A stretch of 47,171 nt of DNA, taken from Oscillospiraceae bacterium. GTDB taxonomy: Bacteria > Bacillota > Clostridia > Oscillospirales > Oscillospiraceae. Every line of letters starts with the position of its first letter. The stretch's first letter is position 1. Both the position numbers and the translations under genes were made by a program. The notes beneath the pieces are model-generated. The model searched no databases. It saw only the letters and a list, made by a program, of their open reading frames with translations, and was not told the origin of the DNA. This document shows, piece by piece, positions 1 through 8,100 of this stretch. The DNA lies in NCBI GenBank assembly GCA_017552325.1, contig JAFZQE010000022.1, positions 1 through 47,171 on the forward strand. The letters are read 5' to 3'.

Positions 1-258
1 CCCGGCGGACAGCAGCCGCGCCGCCAGAAACAGCAGCAGCGCCAGCAGCGCGAGGGTCACGAGCCCCGCCGCGGCCGTCCGGCGCAGGCGCAGGCGCGTC
101 AGCGCGCGGACCGCCGGCTCCGTCAGCGCGGCGAGCAGCCAGGCCAGCAAAAAGGGCGCCAGCCCCGGCAGTACGAAGCGCAGCAGCAGCCATCCGCCGC
201 CCAGCACGACGCCCGCGCAGGCCAGCAGCTCCAGACAGCGCAGCGCGCGTTTTTCCAT
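1..258 (-). CDS. YtvI-like / AI-2E transporter family membrane protein (N-terminal part)
   Basis: The gene runs off the left edge; 86 N-terminal residues are visible. They hold two very hydrophobic segments (about residues 10-45 and 65-85) separated by a basic loop. The stretch LRFVLPGLAPFLLAWLLAAL followed by EPAVRAL is the family's N-terminal signature (proline-rich end of the first helix pair, then an 'EP.v..L' turn). Family knowledge: AI-2E/YtvI proteins are polytopic membrane permeases; YtvI is named for a sporulation role in Bacillus, but substrates are mostly unknown. The start ATG at 258 has a G-rich ribosome site about 6 nt upstream. The leader contains a terminator-like hairpin (334-356), so expression may be attenuated. 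The family is fairly sure from the N-terminus; the YtvI subfamily assignment is less so. Confidence 0.72.
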   Translation of the reverse strand, partial: MEKRALRCLELLACAGVVLGGGWLLLRFVLPGLAPFLLAWLLAALTEPAVRALTRLRLRRTAAAGLVTLALLALLLFLAARLLSAG

Positions 259-324
259 GATCCCGCCCCCTTTTCGTATACCGAAAGCTTGCCCCGCGCC
301 TGCGGTCTTTATAAATGTCATGTG

Positions 325-356
325 AAAAAAAGCGGCGGACCGCGTTGCGGTCCGCC
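325..356 (-). terminator. Intrinsic terminator or attenuator upstream of the YtvI-like gene
   Basis: A perfect 10-bp stem GGCGGACCGC/GCGGTCCGCC with a 3-nt loop (334-356) is followed on the minus strand by a run of seven Ts (331-325). No minus-strand gene lies just to the right, since the neighbouring DUF378 gene is on plus. The hairpin therefore either ends a short leader or small RNA, or works as an attenuator 67 nt before the YtvI-like start. Two more inverted repeats lie upstream on the same strand: GTCCTTCC/GGAAGGAC (about 391-416) and AAAACG/CGTTTT (about 421-447). Confidence 0.6.
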
Positions 357-541
357 CAGGGGGAATTGTGGGATAAAGATATGAGCCGCGTCCTTCCGCT
401 CGGACTGGAAGGACTGTGAGAAAACGATAGCGCAAAAGCGCCGTTTTGTAAAGAGCGAAGGGGCACTGCTTTTGTCGAATGAATATTTTTTTCAAAAAGC
501 GGCCACAATAGTCCCGAATCCAATGGAGAGGAGTCAGGGAC

Positions 542-754
542 ATGATCATGGATCGTATCGCGCTCGTCCTGGCCATTATCGGCGGGATCAACTGGGGCAG
601 CATCGGGCTGTTCCGCTTCGATCTCGTCGCGTGGCTCTTCGGCGGCCAGACCGCCACCGTCAGCCGTGTGATCTACACGCTGGTCGGACTGGCGGCCCTG
701 TGGTGCATTTCGCTGCTGTTCCGCAGCGACGCCATCACCGACGACGAGATCTGA
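542..754 (+). CDS. DUF378 family small membrane protein
   Basis: A 70-residue protein with two transmembrane segments (about residues 6-24 and 42-61). It carries the family signature GGINWGSIGLFRFDLVAWLFG (cut here at GGINWG...FDLVA) between the helices. The DUF378 family is small, widespread in Firmicutes and of unknown function. The ATG at 542 sits 8 nt after GGAGAGGAG; a second ATG at 548 is possible and would drop two residues. The gene stands alone, followed after 16 nt by a hairpin repeat element that ends in a terminator (959-990). The call is secure on motif and length; function is unknown. Confidence 0.88.
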   Translation: MIMDRIALVLAIIGGINWGSIGLFRFDLVAWLFGGQTATVSRVIYTLVGLAALWCISLLFRSDAITDDEI

Positions 755-770
755 AGCGGGACCGTAAAAA

Positions 771-990
771 GGGGAGAGCATCGCTCTCCCCTTCAAGCTG
801 TCGACAAAGTGTCGACAGCTTGAAGGGCAAAAACGGGAACTTCCGAAAAAGTTCCCGTTTTTGCTGAGATTGAACGTGAAGAGGGGACTCCCATCCCCTC
901 TTCACAATCACCCCATGCTTGTCGATCCTTGATCCCATGGGTTTGTCTGCAGTCTGAAGGGGAGAGCGATGCTCTCCCCTTTTGTTTTTT
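771..990 (+). repeat. Five-hairpin intergenic element, copy A (ends in a terminator)
   Basis: Five consecutive inverted repeats: GGGGAGAGC/GCTCTCCCC (771-791), CTTCAAGCTGTCGACA and its complement (791-825), GCAAAAACGGGAACTT and its complement (827-864), GTGAAGAGGGGA/TCCCCTCTTCAC (876-905), and a second GGGGAGAGC hairpin (959-979). The last is followed by TTTTGTTTTTTT. The first and last hairpins are near copies, so the element has matching hairpin ends. The core 875-922 is identical over 48 bp to the complement of 42734-42781. It probably serves as transcription terminator for the DUF378 gene. Confidence 0.85.
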
Positions 991-1019
991 TGGTTGCCGC
1001 TCAGCACAAAATGATGCGG

Positions 1020-1448
1020 TCATTCCGAATTCCGGTTTTTAAACACCCAAAGCTTCTGGATCAGGTAACTGGCGATGAAGAGGACGGTGTCCACGCCGAT
1101 CTTGACCGCGGTGCGCAGCCCGGGGGCTGTCACGCCGAGCGTCCGGTCGAGGAGGGTCACGACGCCGGCCGAGGCCAGCATCATCGGCACGGCGAGCAGG
1201 TAGTAGCGCCCCAGCGCCCTGCCGTATTCGCCGCGATGGTCGAACACCAGGCGGTTGTTGACGTTGAAATTGTAAAAGGAGGAAACGGCGCGCGCCGAGA
1301 CCGTGCAGGCCAGGTCGGTGAAATCCCCGAGCCCGCCGAAGACGAAGCGCTCGAAGAGATAGAACAGGCCGATGTCCAGCGCGAAGGAGCTCAGCGAGGC
1401 GAGACCGTATTTGACAATCTGGCCGTATTTCTGCCAAAAAGCTTTCAT
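1020..1448 (-). CDS. GtrA family membrane protein
   Basis: A 142-residue protein with four predicted membrane helices and the GtrA pattern: N-terminal 'F..YG.VG.....D', a central conserved VSSFYNFNVNNRLVF block (about residues 55-70), and a basic C-terminal 'QKLWVFKN' end. Known family role: GtrA-like proteins are thought to flip or accompany polyprenyl-phosphate-linked sugars for surface glycan modification. Its start codon overlaps the stop of the upstream glycosyltransferase gene by ATGA (1445-1448), so the two are translationally coupled; this GT2-GtrA pairing is classic. It is the last gene of the minus-strand operon. Confidence 0.92.
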   Translation of the reverse strand: MKAFWQKYGQIVKYGLASLSSFALDIGLFYLFERFVFGGLGDFTDLACTVSARAVSSFYNFNVNNRLVFDHRGEYGRALGRYYLLAVPMMLASAGVVTLLDRTLGVTAPGLRTAVKIGVDTVLFIASYLIQKLWVFKNRNSE

Positions 1449-2167
1449 TTCTTTCCGAACCTGGCCTTTGCCATGATTTTGAAGATGCGCCAGGAGTCCT
1501 TGACCGCGTGATAGTGCGAGCTGTAGTCCTCCTGGTCGTAGACCGTGGCGATCGGCTGCTCGACGAAGCGGATGCCCCGTTTTTGCATCATCAGCAGCAT
1601 GTTGGTCTCATACTCGAAGCGATCGCCCTCCATCTCGCAGAAAAACTCGAGAAAACGGCGCGGGATCGCCCGCAGGCCGGTCTGCGTGTCGGAGATCGTG
1701 ATGCCGAAGAAGAGCTTGAACATGCGGTTGGTGCTCTTGTTGCCGGCCACGCTGCGCGGCGGCACGCCGGGCGCGTCGAAGTCCCGGCAGCCGAGGACGA
1801 CCGCGTCCTCCAGCGCGAGCATCTTCTCGCCGCAGGCGATGATGTCGTCCAGCAGGTGCTGGCCGTCGCCGTCGATGGTGACGACGCCCGCCGCCTCCGG
1901 CAGCTCGTCGAGCACGCAGCGGAAGGCCGTCTTCAGCGCGCAGCCCTTGCCCTTGTTGACGCCGTGGTGCAGCACGCGGCAGCAGGGGAACTGCGCCGCC
2001 TTTTCAAAGTGGACCTGATGCGCCGCGTCGCTGCCGTCGTCGATGATGACGATGTGGGCAAAGCCCGCCTGCACAAGCCCCTCGACGACGCGGTCGAACT
2101 TGGCGTCCGGGTCGAGCGAGGGCAGCACGATCGCGAGCCGCTCCAGGCACTGTGTATGATCTGTCAT
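1445..2167 (-). CDS. Family 2 glycosyltransferase (DPM1-like polyprenyl-phosphate sugar transferase)
   Basis: A 240-residue GT-A enzyme without membrane helices. Visible motifs are LAIVLPSLD at the N-terminus, IIDDGSD (Asp43/Asp44), TIDGDGQH (residues 98-104, the metal/nucleotide-sugar DxD region), QTGLRAIPRR and a final RGIRFVEQPI strand. This is the dolichyl-phosphate mannosyltransferase-like branch, which moves a sugar from a nucleotide donor to a polyprenyl phosphate at the inner membrane face. The start ATG at 2167 is chosen because GAGGAG lies 7 nt upstream; a further in-frame ATG at 2200 lies inside the preceding gene. It overlaps gtrA by 4 nt. The sugar is unknown. Confidence 0.92.
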   Translation of the reverse strand: MTDHTQCLERLAIVLPSLDPDAKFDRVVEGLVQAGFAHIVIIDDGSDAAHQVHFEKAAQFPCCRVLHHGVNKGKGCALKTAFRCVLDELPEAAGVVTIDGDGQHLLDDIIACGEKMLALEDAVVLGCRDFDAPGVPPRSVAGNKSTNRMFKLFFGITISDTQTGLRAIPRRFLEFFCEMEGDRFEYETNMLLMMQKRGIRFVEQPIATVYDQEDYSSHYHAVKDSWRIFKIMAKARFGKK

Positions 2168-2180
2168 GGTGTTCTCCTCC

Positions 2181-3275
2181 TCAGAGGCTGTAGATTTCAA
2201 TGACCTTGAGGCCGTCCGCCGTATCGCTCATGATGACCATGACGCGGTTGACGGATTCGATGTGGCCCCGGTTGCCGACGGTGTCGAGCGTGTAGTCCAG
2301 CTCGGCCATGTAGTAGCCGCCGCCGAGGTCCATCAGCAGCAGATCGTCCCGCGCGGTGACGGTGTCGCCGCCGCTGTGGGCCCACTGCTGGCCCTCCATG
2401 TTGTCCTTCACGCGCTTGTCGATGTCGCTGCCGGCGAGGATATAGGGTTTGAGCGCCTGGTAGTTGCCGGAGACGTTGCGGCTGGCGTTCGACAGGCAGT
2501 CGATATAGCGCTGCAGGAAGCCGTCCAGCAGCGTGCGGATGCGCGCCTCCTGCTCTTCGGAGCAGTTGGCGAGCAGCGCGAATTCGTCCTGCAGCAGCTC
2601 GCGGGAGACCTCGCGTCCCTCGCTGTCGAGCAGGACGAAGGGGGCCTCGCCCAGCACGCCCTCGACCCGGTAGCTCACCAGGACGGGCAGACTGAAGCGC
2701 TCGTCCCCGTAGAGCCAGGACAGGGTCTCGAAGGGCTGCTCCCCGGTGCGGAAGCTCTCGTCCAGCACGGCGCTGCCGCAGCGCAGGGTCCAGCTGTCGG
2801 GTACGGTGATCTCGTCCGAGCCGAGCAGCCAGGAGAAGTCGTAGTCCTCGTTCTCCACCACCCAGGGCGCGAAGCCGAAGGGGGGATCCTCCTCCTTGCC
2901 GATGGAGACGGTCCCCAGCGGACGGTCGCCGCTGCGGATCGTGTAGCTCACGTGCATCAGGTCGAGGTCCGCGTTCTTTTTCGAGCAGCGCAGCTCCCCG
3001 CTCATGACCTTGTACACGGCCTCAAAGGCCTGCTCTCCGTCCTGGAAGCGCAGGTCGAGCCCGGCGAGGAAGTCGGCGGACAGGGCGCGGACATGCGCCT
3101 CGTCCATCGAGTCGAGATAGCGCTGCATCGCCTTGTCCGGGCCGCTCTCCTCATAGGCGGCCAGATAGCCCCAGAGCGGGCGCAGCAGGGCGATCAGCAG
3201 CACGATAAAGATCAGCGCATAGAGCAGCATGCCGAGGCCGAAGCGGCTGCGGCGGCTGCGTTTTCTGTCAGCCAT
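2181..3275 (-). CDS. Membrane-anchored extracytoplasmic protein of unknown function
   Basis: A 364-residue protein with a basic N-terminus (MADRKRSRRSRFG), one transmembrane helix at about residues 13-38, and a hydrophilic remainder expected outside the cell. No catalytic motif was recognised. The extracellular part has alternating helices and strands, and a C-terminal half that could be NTF2-like (pattern 'LMDLGGGYYMAELDYTLDTV'). It starts 8 nt inside the end of the phosphodiester glycosidase gene and ends 13 nt before the glycosyltransferase start, so it belongs to the same operon. Role in surface glycan work is inferred from context only. Confidence 0.8.
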   Translation of the reverse strand: MADRKRSRRSRFGLGMLLYALIFIVLLIALLRPLWGYLAAYEESGPDKAMQRYLDSMDEAHVRALSADFLAGLDLRFQDGEQAFEAVYKVMSGELRCSKKNADLDLMHVSYTIRSGDRPLGTVSIGKEEDPPFGFAPWVVENEDYDFSWLLGSDEITVPDSWTLRCGSAVLDESFRTGEQPFETLSWLYGDERFSLPVLVSYRVEGVLGEAPFVLLDSEGREVSRELLQDEFALLANCSEEQEARIRTLLDGFLQRYIDCLSNASRNVSGNYQALKPYILAGSDIDKRVKDNMEGQQWAHSGGDTVTARDDLLLMDLGGGYYMAELDYTLDTVGNRGHIESVNRVMVIMSDTADGLKVIEIYSL

Positions 3276-4332
3276 CGATGCTCGCCCCCTCCCTCAGCAC
3301 CAGCCAGGTGGTCGGGATCGTGCGCTCGCCGACGACGAAGGCCTTGTTGTTCAGATACTCGCCGTTGTAGTACATCAGCGAGGAGGAGCCGCCGTCCATG
3401 TTGCAGGCGTTGACCGCACCGTAGGCCAGCATGATGTTCACGAGGTCCTGGTAGCGCGCGCCGGCGCTGGTGGCCTGGCGGCCGTCGATCACGAGCAGCA
3501 GCACCGCGCCGTCCGGGCGCTGGCCGATGGCCGTTCGCGGGTTGAGCCCGCTGGTCTGGGTGCTGACGTCGACGGCCTCGCCGTTGACGACCAGCGCGGG
3601 GCCGAAGCAGACGCCGTACCGGATCCCGGCGGCCTCCATGTCTGCGCGGCTCATTTTGCCGACGTGGAGGATGTGGTCGGCGTCAAAGCCGGCAAAGCCG
3701 TTGCCGACGCCGTTGCCCGCGTAATAATACTCGCCCTTGAAGACGACCATCGTGTCGGGGATACTGCCGTCGCCCATCCCGCCCGGGTCGTAGAAGCCGC
3801 CGGCGTTGACGCCGGCCACGGCGTCGTAGTGCTGCACCATCTGCTCGACGGTGAAGCCCTGTCGGCCGAACTGGGCGGGCTGGCAGCCCATCACGACGCG
3901 GCTCGCGTCGTAGACGATCATCATATAGCCGTTGAAGCCCTTGCCGTTGACGCGGTCGACGACGATGCCGTCGCCGTCCTCGTCAATGAAGCCCCAGGCG
4001 TCGGCCTGCGGCCCCTCGGCGCCGGCGGGCTGCTCCGCCGGGATGCTGATCAGCGAGGTGTCGGTCTCGGCGTAGCCGCCGGCGCTCTTGGCCGCCTCCA
4101 TCGCCGCGATCTCCTCGTCGCTGAAGTACCAGCCGGCGATGAACTTGAGCGCGCTGGTCTCCCGCACGGTCATCGCGAACTCGCTTGCCGCCTTCTGCGA
4201 GGGGCCGTGAGCCAGCACGAACATCACCGCGTAGAGCCCGAGGAAGAGCAGCAGCAGCGTTTCCAGCAATATCAGAAGCAGACGGCCGAGAACGCGGCCG
4301 AAGCTGCTTTTTGTCTTCTTTTTCTTTGCCAT
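3268..4332 (-). CDS. Phosphodiester glycosidase family protein (NAGPA domain)
   Basis: A 354-residue protein: a basic N-terminus, one membrane anchor (about residues 14-42), then an extracytoplasmic NAGPA-like domain (about 110-350). Landmarks are AVAGVNAGGFYDPGG, CFGPALVVNG, LNPRTAIGQ, LLLVIDGRQ and the near-invariant NMDGGSSSLMYYNG. Family knowledge: human NAGPA ('uncovering enzyme') cleaves GlcNAc from phosphodiesters, and bacterial members such as YngK relatives act on envelope glycans. The start at 4332 has AAGGAG 8 nt upstream; an in-frame ATG at 4389 has no ribosome site. First gene of the four-gene minus operon, with a good promoter at 4398-4433. Confidence 0.93.
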   Translation of the reverse strand: MAKKKKTKSSFGRVLGRLLLILLETLLLLFLGLYAVMFVLAHGPSQKAASEFAMTVRETSALKFIAGWYFSDEEIAAMEAAKSAGGYAETDTSLISIPAEQPAGAEGPQADAWGFIDEDGDGIVVDRVNGKGFNGYMMIVYDASRVVMGCQPAQFGRQGFTVEQMVQHYDAVAGVNAGGFYDPGGMGDGSIPDTMVVFKGEYYYAGNGVGNGFAGFDADHILHVGKMSRADMEAAGIRYGVCFGPALVVNGEAVDVSTQTSGLNPRTAIGQRPDGAVLLLVIDGRQATSAGARYQDLVNIMLAYGAVNACNMDGGSSSLMYYNGEYLNNKAFVVGERTIPTTWLVLREGASIDG

Positions 4333-4397
4333 GGAGGTCTCCTTGCGCGTTTTCTGCGTTCGGACGGCGCCCCGCCTGCGCGGGGACACAATCCCAG

Positions 4398-4433
4398 ATT
4401 ATATATTTTACCACAAGTTTCGCCGCCGGACAA
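4398..4433 (-). promoter_or_regulatory. Promoter of the glycosidase-GT2-GtrA operon
   Basis: On the minus strand TTGTCC (4433-4428) lies 17 bp from TAAAAT (4410-4405), with an overlapping TATAAT at 4403-4398. The start codon is about 65 nt further on. Confidence 0.55.
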
Positions 4434-4483
4434 GCAAAAATGCGCGGTTTAAGAATCTTTGGGTTTTACCGTGCCGTTTTGAC

Positions 4484-4516
4484 GAAAAAAACCGGGCTGC
4501 GAAAGCAGCCCGGTTT
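4484..4516 (-). terminator. Intrinsic terminator of the small P-loop gene
   Basis: An AACCGGGCTGC/GCAGCCCGGTT stem with a GAAA-type tetraloop (4490-4515), followed on the minus strand by a T-run (4491-4485). It lies 13 nt after the stop codon of the P-loop gene. Confidence 0.85.
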
Positions 4517-4528
4517 GGGGAAACGGGA

Positions 4529-4942
4529 TCAGATCAGATGCTTCTTTGCGCGCTCGCCGGCGGATTCGGCCTCGGCGGAGACGCTCAGCACGAACTCGAC
4601 GTTCTCCCTCGCGGAGAAGGCCTCCAGCCATGCGACGAACTCGTCCAGCTTCTCCGGGGACTTGTCCCCGGCCAGCTTGAAGAAGTTGTCGATGAAAATG
4701 TGCGTAATATCGTAATTGCCCGCGTGCAGCCCGCTGACAAAGCCTTTCAACAGTTCGTAAGAGCCGATGCCGTAGGCGCCGGCGTCGATCAGACGGGCCC
4801 GATAGGGGATGTCATACGTGAGTTTCTTTTCCTTTTCGATGCAGACGACGTCGCCGTGCTCCAGATTGACCGCCTCGCGTACCATGTCGACCAGCCTTTT
4901 TGTTTTGCCGGAACCCTTGAGACCCATGATGATCTTGACCAT
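4529..4942 (-). CDS. Small P-loop NTPase-like protein
   Basis: A 137-residue cytoplasmic protein that opens with a strand and Walker A motif, MVKIIMGLKGSGKT (GLKGSGKT, residues 7-14). A strand ending 'ITHIFIDNFFKL' (about 75-86) is a plausible Walker B with Asp, and 'VEFVLSVSAEAE' looks like the following strand and sensor. It is shorter than a full AAA or kinase domain and lacks an obvious arginine finger. Such proteins are common in Clostridia and sometimes mislabelled as PilT; I see no pilus context. Start at 4942 has AAGGAG 9 nt upstream. It is divergent from the caspase-like genes and monocistronic with its own terminator. Confidence 0.82.
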   Translation of the reverse strand: MVKIIMGLKGSGKTKRLVDMVREAVNLEHGDVVCIEKEKKLTYDIPYRARLIDAGAYGIGSYELLKGFVSGLHAGNYDITHIFIDNFFKLAGDKSPEKLDEFVAWLEAFSARENVEFVLSVSAEAESAGERAKKHLI

Positions 4943-5076
4943 CGGATCACACTCCTTTCCTTGTTGACAACAGCTTACCATTTTTCCGCGCGCGGCGCAA
5001 GAGCCAAGCGTAAACATTTCGTTAAGGCGAAGTAAAAAATCGCTCCCGAGTCCCTCCGAAGCGCGGGAAAGAGCGC

Positions 5077-5105
5077 TTGACAGGCCCTCCGGTTTTCTTT
5101 AAAAT
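5077..5105 (+). promoter_or_regulatory. Promoter of the first caspase-like gene
   Basis: TTGACA (5077-5082), 17 bp, TAAAAT (5100-5105). The pattern GCGCTTGACAG...TTTCTTTAAAATG is repeated before the second paralogue at 8694-8722, so the promoter was duplicated with the gene. Confidence 0.85.
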
Positions 5106-5155
5106 GTTAACGGAAAAAGCGTCCGCATATCATCAACCGAGGAGGAAACGAGCCC

Positions 5156-8100
5156 ATGAAGCACCGTATGAAACGCTGCCTGGCCTTCCTGCTGTGCCTG
5201 GTCATGCTCTGTACGCTTCTGCCCGAGCTGTCGGCGCGGGCGGAGGAGATCGAGCTGATCCCCGTCGGGGAGGAGCCCGGCGAGGAGATCGTCATCGTCG
5301 GCGAGGAAGGACCAGCGGAGGAAACGGAAGCCGTCGGCAACGGCGACGGCGTGACGAAATACCGCGCGCTGCTGATCGGCCAGACCTATGAGGGGGTCGA
5401 GGATATCAATAAACTCTACGGCGACCGGAGCGTCGAGATGATGGAGCAGCTGCTGGAAAACGTCAAAGGCGCCAACGGCGGCTCCATCGAAGTCATGAGC
5501 ATGATCGACGCCGATTATTACGGCTTCTACGACGGCATCCAGACCGCCTTCATGGGCGCCGATGAAGACGACGTATCCATTTTCTACTACAACGGGCACG
5601 GCGTCGTGACTGAAGAAAAAGACGATTATGCCGGCGCCCTCGTAACGATGGAATACGACTACACAATCGTCCGGATGACTTTAGAGACTCTGGCGGCGTG
5701 GCTGAACAAGGTCCCGGGCAAGGTCGTCGTCATTCTCGACTCCTGCGGCGCCGGGGCGTGCATTACGAACAGCGGCGCGAACCCCGCGCGGTTCGGCGAG
5801 CTGGCTGTTCAAACCTTTGCCGAACAGGACGGGGCCGTCTCCAACATGGGCGAGATGCTCACGAGCAAGTACTATGTGCTTGCCGCGGCCCCTTATGACG
5901 AATCCAGCTGGGCTCTCAGCGGCATCGGCGGCGAAATGACGATCGCCCTGACAGAAGGCGCCGGAGGGCGAATGCCCGCCGACACCAACGGCGACGGAAA
6001 AGCCTCCCTGCAGGAGCTGTACAAATACATCGACGATCAGGTCTGGGAAAACCAGACCACCTGCGTGTATCCGACAAACAGCTCCTTCAAGCTGTTCTCC
6101 AGAACGGGGAAGCCTTGGGTCACGACGCAGCCGAAACGATATACGTGCATCCTTGCCCTCACGTCCGTCAGCTTCCATGTGGAAGCCGAAGACGCGGACG
6201 CATACCAGTGGTATTACCGTACGAGTCCCAGCGGCAGCTGGCACAAATGCACCGCGTCTTCGGCCACGACCACAATGCTGAATTACAACTTCGTATCCCT
6301 AGGACATGACGGCTATCAGTACCGCTGCAAGATTTCGAACGACGTCGGCTATGTATATACCAGGACGGCGACGCTGTTCGTTCAGCAGACCCCTGTGATC
6401 AAGTCGGATCCGTATGATCTGACGATCAGCACGGGCGGCACGGCGAGATTTACGGTCGAGGCCGTCGACGCGGAGAGCTACCAGTGGTACTGGCGCCCAA
6501 ACAGCGAGGCAAACTGGCAGAAGTGTACGGTATCCACCGCACAGAAGCCGACGCTGGTTTATACGAACCTCACTGCGTCGAAGGACGGTTATCAGTACTA
6601 CTGCAAGGTTTCGAACTCCTACGGCGATTCGGACAGTCTGGCTGCGACGCTGACCGTCGTCGAAACGCCCGTGATCACAAAGCAGCCGAAAAAGATGAGG
6701 ATCGCCGCGGGTGAAACGCTGAGCATCAGCCTGACGGCGGACAACGCGACGGACTACCAGTGGTACTGGCGGAAGAACAGCTCTGCGAGCTGGTCGGAGT
6801 GCACGGTGTCCACCGCGCAGAAACCGACCCTGGTGTATATCAACGTCAGCACGGCGAAAAACGGCTACCAGTACTACTGCAGGGTGTCGAATGCCAAGGG
6901 CTCCGTAAACTCCGACATTGCGACCGTAACGGTCAGAGACGACATCAAGCCCGTGATCACCGCGCAGCCCCAGAATACGACGATCACCTCCGGCGATACA
7001 CTGCGCTTTACCGTCGAGGCCAGTTACGCGACGGGCTATCAGTGGTACTGGCGGAAGAACAGCTCGGCGAGCTGGTCGGAATGCACGGTGTCCACGGCAC
7101 AGAAGACGACGCTGGTGTATATCAATGTCGGCACGGCGAAGAACGGCTACCAGTACCGCTGCAAGGTGAGCAACGGATACGGTTACGTCTACACAAACAC
7201 GGTCACGCTGACGGTGAAGGCAGGCGCCAAGCCGACGATCACGACGCAGCCGACGGATCCGACGATCATCGCGGGCGACACGCTGCGCATCACGGTGGGG
7301 GCGAGCAACGCGACGGGCTATCAGTGGTACTGGCGCAAGGACAGCTCGGCAAGCTGGTCGGAGAGCACGGTGTCCACCGCGCAGAAGCCGACGCTGGTCT
7401 ATACGAACATCTCTGCGGCAAAGAACGGATACCAGTACCGCTGCAAGGTGAGCAACAGCTACGGTTACGTCTACACCGACACGGTCACGCTGACGGTGAG
7501 GGCGGACGCCAGGCCGATGATCACGACGCAGCCGCTGAGCTATGTCGCCAGCTCCGGAGCGACGATCTATTTCAAAGTGAAAGCGATAGACGCGGACAGC
7601 TATCAGTGGTATTACCGTACCGGCCCCTCCGGCAGCTGGAACAAGTCCACGCTGACCGGCTGCACGACCGAAAAACTGACCGTCAAAGCGACTTTGCTGC
7701 GCCACGGCTACCAGTATCGCTGCAAGGTGACAAACGCTGCGGGCAGCGTTTACTCCGACGCGGCAACGCTGAGCTATTCGCCCAATCACGGAGGAGAAAA
7801 CATATACTGGAAGCTCAGCAGCTCCGGCCTGCTGACGATCGGCGGAACGGGGGAGATGGACGACCTCCTGGAGGGCCACGTGTATGTCGACCTGGAAGGG
7901 AACGATCACAGCGATCGGATCAACCGGATTTCGATCGGCAGCGGAGTGACGCGGATCGGCATGCGGGCATTTCTCTATTTCACCAATCTGGAAAGCGTCA
8001 CCATGACGGACGGCGTGACCTCGATCGGCAGTTACGCATTCTTTGGCTGCGATCGTCTGAAAAAGCTGACGATCCCGTCGAGCGTGACGACGATTTATCA

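Noticed and set aside
472-867. Frame overlapping the DUF378 gene
   Set aside because: Arg/His-rich shadow in another frame that runs into the hairpin element; no ribosome site.
4943-5076. Promoter for the small P-loop gene
   Set aside because: TTGCGC-N17-TAAGCT can be drawn on the minus strand but the -10 match is too weak to list.
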